From Adineta steineri (Eukaryota; Rotifera; Eurotatoria; Adinetida; Adinetidae): DNA of 64,000 bases. The translations under genes and the position numbers were made by a program. Below the pieces are notes generated by a model. That model was given only the letters and a program-made list of their open reading frames with translations. It had not been told where the DNA came from and made no database searches. This document shows positions 53,900 through 62,139 of the stretch, piece by piece; the first letter of the stretch is position 1, and each line of letters opens with the position of its first letter. The stretch covers positions 58,000-121,999 of the forward strand of contig CAJNOI010000232.1 in assembly GCA_905250115.1 (NCBI GenBank), in the 5' to 3' direction.

Positions 53900-54742
53900 A
53901 TGTCATCAAAATTCTTTATTTCTGTCATCTTTTTCTTCGAGTTCATATCAATTTGGTGCGGTTGTAATGGAGGTCATTTCGATGCCAGCGGTTACCTAAA
54001 CGTTACTGGTCAAATTCCATGTGCAACGTTCTCCCGAACAACTTCTTTGTATGCGACCGACATTAATATGACGTTGACGGTTTGTCAAGGTATACTTAAT
54101 AATTGGCAGCTAGGGGTATCACAAGTAATAAATGGTAGTACCAATGTCGATTCAACTAATCGATGTATCGCTTTTGGTGTGTTGACCACATTTTTGAAAC
54201 AATATCCAATAATAAACAGTCAAGAGACTGGAAATGGTGGTTGTGATGCAATCTTCGGAAGTGAATGCTCACAAAGTATTCGTAAATCATTACAACAATC
54301 TTTTGATGATATTAATAGTATAGGTTGTGGAGTTCAAACTCTACACATTTTTACAGATCCTCCCACAGGATGTCGATTTCTAGACCATGAAATGAGTACG
54401 GTCTTAAAATTTACATTACGGAAAAATGGTTCGATCGAGGGTATTATTTCACCAACAGCAAATTCAGAAAAATGGATGGACTCGGAAGACTTTCCAACCG
54501 CCCTACGTAACGATGATGATCCGTCGAAAGCTTTTGTTTTTACATATTTCGTGGGACGTTCTTATTCTTCAGACATTGTCGACAGTGCTATTGCATGTTT
54601 TCCTATTTATAACGTAACTGTAGCACCAAAAACAACAGTACTACCTAGCGATATAGCGACACAACTTTTTGTCTCTGGAAGATTTTTAATTTCCTTATCA
54701 TTATTACACTTCTTTTCTCAATTTATGAGATATTTACCATGA
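53900..54742 (+). CDS. Secreted, probably GPI-anchored Cys-rich protein, unknown family
   Basis: 280 residues in one exon. The N-terminus MSSKFFISVIFFFEFISIWC is a signal peptide. The body has about a dozen cysteines (for example NGGCDAIFGSEC, GCGVQTLH, PTGCRFLDHE), several N-glycosylation sequons (NVT, NMT, NGS, NVT) and no domain I recognise. The C-terminus has a Thr-rich stretch then a hydrophobic tail (FLISLSLLHFFSQF), as in GPI-anchored proteins. The ATG follows TTCATTATAG, which looks like a splice acceptor, so a 5' UTR exon may lie upstream in the duplicated segment. The frame is intact, but coding status is unproven beyond its length and composition. Confidence 0.55.
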   Translation: MSSKFFISVIFFFEFISIWCGCNGGHFDASGYLNVTGQIPCATFSRTTSLYATDINMTLTVCQGILNNWQLGVSQVINGSTNVDSTNRCIAFGVLTTFLKQYPIINSQETGNGGCDAIFGSECSQSIRKSLQQSFDDINSIGCGVQTLHIFTDPPTGCRFLDHEMSTVLKFTLRKNGSIEGIISPTANSEKWMDSEDFPTALRNDDDPSKAFVFTYFVGRSYSSDIVDSAIACFPIYNVTVAPKTTVLPSDIATQLFVSGRFLISLSLLHFFSQFMRYLP

Positions 54743-55099
54743 TTGACTGAGAATTGATGTATAACTTGGACTTTACATGGACTTAGAAAAAAACGCTGTT
54801 AGCGTCAAGTGCTGTTACTTACATGACACTAGCTTAGTATATGTGTGTTTTCTTTTTCGTTCCGTCGCTTCATTCTATCCAGGGTGTGGATGTGAGTGAA
54901 AGGGTGTAGATTGCGCTGTAAAAGCTGTGATTTTTATCAACTATGTATGTCGGATTTTCTTTTTTTTACATTTTACTTTTTGATGTTTCTCGTTTTCGAT
55001 ATTTTTTTTTTCGACGTTATACATTAGAATCGAATAATGACTAATATATTTTCATTATGAATTTCTTATGTGGTTCCCGTATACCGCAGGAAACGGGAG
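54743..55099. other. Intergenic, single G-rich telomere-like arm
   Basis: AGGGTGTGGATGTGAGTG near 54881-54900, without a matching inverse arm. Otherwise nothing recognised. Confidence 0.45.
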
Positions 55100-55289
55100 T
55101 AGACCAAACTCAACAGCACTGTAGCATCGAGATGATACGTGACACAGGCTCGAGTGAACTCGAATGATCCTGGCTGATGTCCAACAGTCCGCTTGAAAGA
55201 GCCTGATCCCAATGAGATCAGTTCTAGTTTTCAAACCGACGAGAACAGATACTACACTTTAATCTTAGCCGAAAAGGCCGAGAAGCGAT
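55100..55289 (-). ncRNA. U2 snRNA-like sequence, 5' half conserved
   Basis: Read from 55289 downward: ATCGCTTCTCGGCCTTTT, then GGCTAAGATTAAAGTGTAGTA and TCTGTTCT. This is the U2 5' stem-loop and the branch-point recognition sequence (GTGTAGTATCTG), followed by a hairpin CTGATCTCATTGGGATCAG in the stem II position. The 3' part does not resemble canonical U2, and I see no clear Sm site (AUUUUUGG type). There are also single-base insertions relative to canonical U2 (TTTTCGGC, ATTAAAG). It is either a diverged gene or a U2 pseudogene; the 3' end is a guess based on usual length. Confidence 0.72.
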
Positions 55290-55483
55290 AACTAAATAGA
55301 CAAATTCAAGTGCCTTATCTTTCCTATGTCCACACACATTGATAATCTTTCAAGTATTATATCATCAATTCTATTCAAAGATCTTTAATCATTAAAATTT
55401 AGCTTACACAAAGATTATGTAAAACATCAATGTCATTATTCATTTTTCCGAGAAAGAATCTATTTTGTTTCTAATAAAAAAAA

Positions 55484-55542
55484 GTGTTCCTCTGACACAC
55501 TAATGTGTTACCACTAATCCGCACAATTTCACCATCGTAACA
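55484..55542 (-). repeat. Shared 3' module, copy downstream of the CHMP2 pseudogene
   Basis: On the minus strand: TGTTACGATGGTGAAATTGT then GCGGATTAGTGGTAACACAT, TAGTGTGTCAGAGGAACAC. TGTTAC pairs with GTAACA. It matches the longer form downstream of SRPRA. About 155 bp after the stop, in gene orientation. Confidence 0.7.
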
Positions 55543-55696
55543 TGTACCTGATCATATGATAACTTTTTTCGTGTATAAGATTCGTTTTTATATGATATAG
55601 CAAAACTACAGGCAACAACAACAAGAAAAAAATATAAGTAAAATTGATCATTGTAGTATCAGAAATATTTTTTTGTTTTGTACAAATAGTTATTCT

Positions 55697-56250
55697 TTAT
55701 ATTTCATGTAAAACATTTAGACGAGCCTCTAAACGAGCATCAACTGTAGATATTGCTTGTGGTGCATGAGGTATCTGATTAGCCACATCTATATTAAATT
55801 CATCAATTACTTGATTAACAAGTTCTTCAGTTGCGTCCTCGTCGTCTTCTCCTTCGAATACAGAATCCATTGCATCATTCATCATTTCTTGTTTAGTATT
55901 ATTTGCTGTCATATTTTGATCAAACATTTGTATTGTATTTTGAAAATCTTGTAATGGCATCATTCGATTTAATCGTGTTAATGTTTTTGTTGTTTTAACC
56001 ATAAAATTAGCTATTGTCATTTGAACATTCATTGATGATGCTTCAGATTCAAGTGTTGATAATATTGTATCCAATTAATCAATTTAATTTCGTTGATTAA
56101 CAATATTTTTTGCATATGTTCATAATGCTTTTTGTTCACCTTTAGCAGCTAATTTACGTATTTCATTTTCATTACGTGTCTTTTCATTATTTAAACGAGT
56201 TTTTTCTCTTTTAGTGTATTCATTATTCAAGAATATTAATAATCTGTTGA
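55697..56250 (-). pseudogene. CHMP2-like ESCRT-III protein, intronless broken copy
   Basis: CHMP2 forms ESCRT-III filaments for membrane scission. The 3' part (56074-55697) is open and reads LTRLNRMMPLQDFQNTIQMF, then TKQEMMNDAMDSVF, acidic GEDDEDATEELVNQVIDEF, and a C-terminal VDARLEARLNVL resembling the MIM motif that binds VPS4. The 5' part is in an adjacent ORF (NEYTKREKTRLNNEKTRNEN then EIRKLAAKGEQKAL) followed by TGA and, 12 codons on, TAA, where the family continues. In-frame stops, no introns, a missing N-terminus and an SL-like sequence just upstream point to a decayed retrocopy. CHMP2A versus CHMP2B is not resolved. Confidence 0.8.
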
Positions 56251-56268
56251 AGTTGTTAAGAAATGAAT

Positions 56269-56291
56269 TTCTTGGTAAGTTGTTATAAGTA
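56269..56291 (-). repeat. SL-like sequence, copy D (CHMP2 pseudogene)
   Basis: On the minus strand CTTATAACAACTTACCAAGA, about 19 of 23 matches to the bdelloid spliced leader, just upstream of the CHMP2 homology. The ~41-bp block seen upstream of copies A-C is not clearly recognisable here. Confidence 0.65.
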
Positions 56292-56610
56292 TAAGAAAGA
56301 GATGCACGGTGACTATGAATAATAGTAATAGCTTTAAATGAGTGATGTTCCATATACACATGTCTGATAACCTTACTTCTCCTGTTCTCCATTCTATCTG
56401 TGTGTTTAGTACAATCCGTTGAATCTTTCTCTTGGTGAAATTGCATCACTCTGTCATGTTTATTTTTTATCTTGTTTCTTCTTCCTTTCTCTTACTTTCA
56501 CAAATTGCTTCAAGTTTGTTAGCTCAACAACCCCTTTAGAACTAACATGGTCAGAAGGTCTTATCACGCCAACAAAAGTAAATAAAGAGAAAGGTGACAT
56601 GTGTAAAGAT

Positions 56611-56671
56611 AAGGTGGATATTGTGCTGCACACACCATCGAGAAACGTCGCTTATTACAACTTACCAAGAG
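56611..56671 (+). repeat. SL-like sequence plus shared 5' module, copy C (BET1-like pseudogene)
   Basis: GGATATTGTGCTGCACACAC within the shared block, then GCTTATTACAACTTACCAAG at 56650: about 22 of 23 bases of the spliced leader, the best copy in the window. The block is about 32/41 identical to copy B. BET1 homology starts 29 bp after the SL end. Confidence 0.78.
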
Positions 56672-56699
56672 ATTGTTTCATTAATTTATTTTTTATTCA

Positions 56700-57001
56700 A
56701 TGAATACATTAGAAAGTCAAAATGATCGGGTGGCAGAAGAATTAGCTACTAAAGTCGCTCGAATGAAAGATCTTGCATTCCAAATTGATATGAAATAAAA
56801 GAACGTAGTCGATTTCTTGACACAATCAGCTTTGAATTTGAAACAGCACGTAGTTTTCTTCGTCGTGGTCCTCGTCATATCCGTGATGTTATGCAGTATA
56901 GTGGACCTGTTGATCCTCGTGCAATATTTTATATTATTGGTGCTATTGTTTGTGCTCTTCTTTTTCTTTATTACGTTGTCAGTCCATCTCGAACAAAGTA
57001 A
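56700..57001 (+). pseudogene. BET1/BET1L-like Qc-SNARE, frameshifted intronless copy
   Basis: ER-Golgi SNARE relative. Frame one reads NTLESQNDRVAEELATKVAR then MKDLAFQIDMK and a stop. Shifting by one base resumes the family: IKERSRFLDTISFEFETARS, FLRRGPRHIRDVMQYSG, and a C-terminal TM anchor AIFYIIGAIVCALLFLYYVV. A single-base deletion near 56796 thus breaks the gene. The usual N-terminal residues before the SNARE helix are missing, and an SL-like tag sits just upstream, as for the neighbouring retrocopies. BET1L (GS15) fits slightly better than BET1. Confidence 0.74.
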
Positions 57002-57175
57002 AATAATATTTATAAATTTTGTATATAACTTTGTTATTCTTGTCTGGGGGTTTGATTATTTGTGAAAACTTAGTTTTAATCAGACCTTTGTGATTTATGT
57101 CTTATTACTCAAATAAAAAAAACCATCCTTAAATAAATAGAAATTTTTACAACTCCTCCTTCATATTTGCAAGAA

Positions 57176-57703
57176 AAAAAGATGATGACGCACCAAAAAA
57201 AAACAAACAAGCGAAGAATATCGTCTACAAAAAGAACTTGAAAAATTACGAAAAGCTGGTTCAACACCAGCTGAAGTTGATGAAGAAAGAAAATATACGA
57301 CTGATGTGCCATGGTATGTTACATATGATACTCTTAATGAATGGTATGCTCATGGTCATACAGATAAAATTGTAACACGTTCTCGTCTAGGTGCTTGTGA
57401 AAATTGTGGTGCAATGACTTATAAACGTAAAGATTGTGTTAAACGTCCACCTCGTTTAGGTGCATATAAATTGGCATCAACAAAAAGTTCAAGATGAACA
57501 GAAACGTTTAGCTAGAGCAAAAAAATTAGATGAAGAAGCTGAAATAGCAAATAATACTGAAACTGAAGAACCAGTTGTAACTGTTGTAGCTAAACCAGCG
57601 TGGACTTTATGATAAAACAAAATCAACAAAAAAAAATAAACCTGATTCAGATGGTGATGATGAAGAATATGAAGAATACAAATATACAGATACAATGGAG
57701 GAT
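57176..57703 (+). pseudogene. SLU7 splicing factor fragment
   Basis: SLU7 is a second-step splicing factor. Pieces in shifting frames: SEEYRLQKELEKLRKAGSTP with AEVDEERK (SLU7 N-terminus), VPWYV, then EWYAHGHTDKIVTRSRLGAC with the zinc knuckle CENCGAMTYKRKDCVKRP. After 57490 the frame changes to QKRLARAKKLDEEAE, and after 57610 to an acidic KPDSDGDDEEYEEYKYTD. The segment between VPWYV and the knuckle is shorter than in the family, and everything after the acidic stretch, more than half the protein, is absent. Homology stops where a G-rich telomere-like sequence (GATGGGTGTGGATGTGGG) begins at 57701. Intronless. Confidence 0.8.
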
Positions 57704-57746
57704 GGGTGTGGATGTGGGTAAGAGAAGAACAAAACACCCACATCAT
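57701..57746. repeat. Telomere-like hairpin 5, at the SLU7 break
   Basis: GATGGGTGTGGATGTGGGTA at the left and ACACCCACATCAT at the right, directly abutting the end of SLU7 homology. Confidence 0.6.
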
Positions 57747-58663
57747 ATCACTGACTCGTTTTTGATCTCTAGTCGAAAATCAGTTCAAATTAGAGATACC
57801 CATCGTGGTTGATAACTCGCCGCTGCTAGATTACATGGAATATTAGATAATTAATCTGAGTTTCACGACTTTGATTATATTTGAATAGAACTATTGTTAC
57901 TAATTGAAAATATCCGTCTATTTGTAAAGTTTTGCTTTTGCATATATTGAATTTAGAATCCAGTTTAGGTATCTTTTTGCTGCTCTTCTGAAAAATACAT
58001 CGTAATGCGATGAACAATTCTGCTTTTTATATATCTGGTGAGTTTTTATTCGAAAATAGATCGAAATACTCAAAGAAGGAAGTTTTTCTCAAAAATACTT
58101 ATTTTATAGAGAAACAAAAAAAGTTATTAAAAATGAGTCCTGACAAAGTAAATTATTTGACAGGTTAGAATAAAAATATATCAAACTAATTATGATTTAT
58201 TGATTAACGTCAATCATTTATTGACAATGGTTTTTAATATCGTATTTTTATTGAAAACATGTCTGATGATTGACATCGATATTGATCAATTCTTCTCTCT
58301 CTTCACTAAAATCAAAGATTTTTCTATAAATTTAAAAAAAGGAAAAGGATCATTTCGAATTTAAATGTCATTCTATGCTTTGAAAAACAATGAAATTCAC
58401 TGAAAAATATCAAATTAAATCATCAATTTTGTTCGTCAAACAAATCTGAAATCAATACTTTATCTTACCTACGACAAAATCTTCTCTAGAACACTATTTA
58501 TTCTCTTTGTGTTATCTTGGAAGAAATGAATGAGAGAAAAAGAGAGAAAGAGATATATATATAATAGAGAGAGAATCTACAGCGAGTGTCATTTTATTTC
58601 ATCGAAGACAAAGAAGAAGATTATTTTATTAGTTAACTAATTTATCGAAATATATCTTGTTCA
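57747..58663. other. Intergenic, nothing recognised
   Basis: AT-rich; a GA-rich stretch near 58530-58575 precedes the NHL gene. No gene or repeat supported. Confidence 0.5.
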
Positions 58664-61600
58664 ATGATGTGGAATATCTACATATTTACCATTATTCTTC
58701 TGTTCCTTCTCAACAAAAAAATATCAGGTAAATACTTTTATTTATTACATATTGAAGATCAGCTATCGCACAAAAATGACATTATTCATTAGGGTTTTAG
58801 TTGAACAAAAGGGAGTCAAAGGATAGATTATAAAATTTGACAGAAATTTCTGCTATATATTCAAAAGTGATGGTTCACATCTCTTGCAGCAATTATGCGA
58901 GGCTTTTTCTTAGTTTGAAGAATGAGTGTAGTTTAAGTTTAAAAGTATAAGTTAGAATACTGATCGGTAGTATTGCATACATCTGAGTTTGTATCGATTC
59001 ATAGTTTCAAAATGATTGAAAACTTGAATATCACTGGAATCTTCTCTCGATATCAAATTTATACGTGGATCTTGAGACAAAAATGGGATACAAGAGAAAG
59101 GAAAGAAATCTATTTGATCGTATCGCATTATAACATATGGAAAAAAGGATTAATTGAGTTTTACAGATGAAATGAAAATGAAAAAAGCAACGATTAATAG
59201 GTTAATGTAAACGAAAACAAAGTTTTATGAAATAATTTGACTATTTTGGTTTGAGATAAAATGTAGATCTATTATATAAAAATACTGTGGCTAGTAAAAT
59301 AATTATATTGTGTTTGATGTACTCAAAGAGTTTGGTCTTGGTGGAAAACATCGAAAAGGAAAACATCCAAAAGGAAAACGTCGAAAGAGGAAAATATCGA
59401 AAGAAAAATGTGGACGAGGAAAACGTCGAAATGATTGATCATTTTTTTTATGTATGTTAAGTAGTATATTTATTAGGTTATAAGAAAAAAGATGAGAGAA
59501 AATTTATAATGTAATAAAATCTTATTTTTTTTTCTTTCCAATTAACAATGAGAAGCCTGTCAATAACTCGTTCGCGTTAATTTCCTTCTTGGAAAATCTG
59601 TTACATAGAGTATCAAATCGCGCCTGAAAAGCTTTTGTTTTTATTGATTGTTGTGGTGCAGATGCATCAGCAGCAAGTTGTAGTGAAATATGCTCAAAAC
59701 GATTATGTTCACTTTGTATCAATTTAAGTTTGTTGCCATTTAAATTATAAGTATCTTTATAATATGAGAAAATTTTCTTTGTTAAACGAAAATTAGAATA
59801 TACTAGTTTCAGGAGTGACCAATAAGAAGGAAAAAATTTATTTTTTTTGTACTGTAGTCTTTTAAAGTTTCGACGTTTTCCTTTTCTACATATTCCTTTC
59901 GACGTTTTCCTTTTCTACATATTCCTTTCGACGTTTTCCTCTTTTGTTTTTTTTTTCTAAATTTTTCTTTTTCGACGTTTTCCTTTTCGATGTTTTCCTA
60001 CAACCCCAAGAGTTTTATGTATAAAAATAGAAGTGAGAGATATGAAGCCAATTGATCATCCACTTCTATATATATTACTTACCCTTATAGAAAATAAAAA
60101 GGATTTTAAACTTTTGAATTGTACAAAAGAAAAGAATCTTTTTTCTGGAACATATGAAATTATCTCCTAGAAATGAATCTGGTTGATCAATGGAATGATA
60201 AATATTCTTCATTGACACTTTGGAGACAGAATTACTTATGTGAAAATATTAACATTTAAGCTGGAGAAATGAATACATCTGCTAGAAAGAAAGAAAGAGC
60301 ACAAATCATATGATGATGTAGAACTGCTTTGCAAGTGCAAATTCATGATTGACACTACCATTTTTATCACTACACTATTATAAGAGAATATTGCTAAGTG
60401 AGACAAGATTTGAATCAAAAGTCAAATACATAGAAGTTTTCTCATCTTTAAAAGGAATTGATGATTATTGAAAATTGTTTTCTGAAAATGTTCAAGTTGA
60501 AATAATGAGAGGAAAAAGAAAGAAGAGAAAAAGTTTGACTAAATCTAATTATTATTTGTCAAAAATTTAAAGGGAACTGATTTTGTTTTATTTGATGAGA
60601 ATTTCAAAAGAAATAAAAATATATTACTGATAAGAAAAAAAGAATATTTTCATTTTATTTGTATCTCAAAATATTTTTCATAAATAATTTCTTTGAATGG
60701 CTATTTGATTAATTAAAGATTAGCAACAGAACTTTGTCATCTCTTTCACATATTAGATTCAATTGAAATGATTTAACATGAATAAATCCACAATGTTTTT
60801 CATATGAAAATGAGAATTGATTTTGAATTTCAAAAGTATTGTGTTAAAATATCAATCAATTTCAATAAACTCATTTTCATTCTGAATGATTCCTTTTTTC
60901 CCTTCTTCGAGCTCATTTTCGTTGAACAAATAAAAAAAAATTATTTGATTATTCTTTTGTCTTGAATGTCAATTAAATCTTTCCAAAGGATCGAACATAA
61001 TTATTTTTCTTTTACAACAAAAAAAAATCAATAGATAAAGTTGATCCTCTTCCATGAACTCATCCCTCTCTTAGTTGATATTTAAAAATTATCCGAGAAA
61101 ATACGAAAACAATCATAGGAATCTTTTCAAAATTAATCTCAATGAATTTTTCCAAGAAAAACATAAATTAACAATTTCATTTCTTTTACAGTTCTTCTCT
61201 AATGTTTTTCGTGTTTTTCTGGTTTTAGCTCTTTCATTCAATCAACCAAAGTTTTCTCCAACACCCATTTGGGATTCTAATGGAATTACCTTTGCTAATC
61301 GATCGATTGTTGGTCTATCTCCTATCGCCATTTTTGTGAACACAAACAACGCAATCTATGTCGCGAATCGAGAAAATAACACAATTGTAAAGTGGAAAAG
61401 AGAGAGTGTTAATCCAACGAAAATCATTCATGGCAATTTTACTCATCCCAGTTCTCTCTTCGTGACATCCAATGGTGATATTTATATTGATGATGGTGTT
61501 ATCAATCGTCAGGTACAGAGATGGAGTGCAGAAACAAGCACCTTTGCCACGATGATGAATGTCAACTCATCATGTTTTGGTTTATTTGTCGATATCAATG

Positions 61601-62139
61601 ATACTCTTTATTGTTCAATGTCTAGTCGTAATCAAGTAGTGAAAAGTTTACTGAATGCTCGTGTGATGGCTCCATATCGTGTTGCCGCTGGAACAGGTAC
61701 TTTCGGATTAGCCTCGAATCAACTCGCACGCCCTCGTGGAATCTTTGTCGACGTGAATTTGGATTTATATGTCGCAGATTGTCTAAATAATCGAGTTCAG
61801 TTGTTTCAGTCAGGAGAATCAAACGGCATCACAGTAGCTGGAAGTACATCGGTAAATCCAACAATTGTACTTAAGTGTCCAAATGGAGTTATATTAGATG
61901 CTGAGAAATATTTATTCATTGTGGATCAAGGCAATAATCGTATTGTTGGTTCAGGCTCGAATGGTTTCCGATGTTTAGTTGGATGCTATGGAGAGGGTTC
62001 ACAATCCAATCAATTGATATTTCCATTTAGTTTTAGTTTCGATCATTCTGGAAACATGCTTGTTACTGATCATGGAAATCATCGAATTCAAAAATTTTTA
62101 TTGATGAAAGATTCTTTTGGTAAGTTGAAGAAAAATTAA
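58664..62139 (+). CDS. NHL-repeat secreted protein
   Basis: NHL beta-propeller protein, probably extracellular; partner unknown. Proposed exon 1 (58664-58727) encodes a signal peptide (MMWNIYIFTIILLFLLNKKI) and ends TCA-G before GTAAAT. Exon 2 (61229-62139) begins after GTTTTAG in matching phase, giving SALSFNQPKFSPTP. About 300 residues follow with repeated NHL units: IFVNTNNAIYVANRENNTIV, LFVTSNGDIYIDDG, RPRGIFVDVNLDLYVADCLN with NRVQLF, GVILDAEKYLFIVDQGNNRI, and NMLVTDHGNHRIQKF. The implied intron of 2.5 kb is very long for this window and contains a repeat-armed insertion. The end (SFG then GGTAAGTT) looks like a donor, so further 3' exons may exist. The propeller is certain; exon 1 is inferred. 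Confidence 0.74.
59335..60010. mobile_element. Foldback/MITE-like element with arrays of a GGAAAACGTCGAAA motif at both ends
   Basis: The left end (59341-59430) repeats GGAAAACATCGAAAAGG and GGAAAACGTCGAAA five to six times. The right end (59868-60000) carries the inverse (TTTCGACGTTTTCCT) in several copies, some in a 32-bp tandem unit. Outermost bases TTTGGTCTTGG and the inverse of CCCCAAGAG are similar. The centre has a 66-codon minus-strand ORF (59722-59522) with no recognised domain. Target duplication not identified. Confidence 0.65.

Noticed and set aside
57150-57172. Possible SL-like sequence (TTTTTACAACTCCTCC) before the SLU7 fragment
   Set aside because: Only about 11 of 15 bases match the SL core; in AT-rich sequence this is not convincing.
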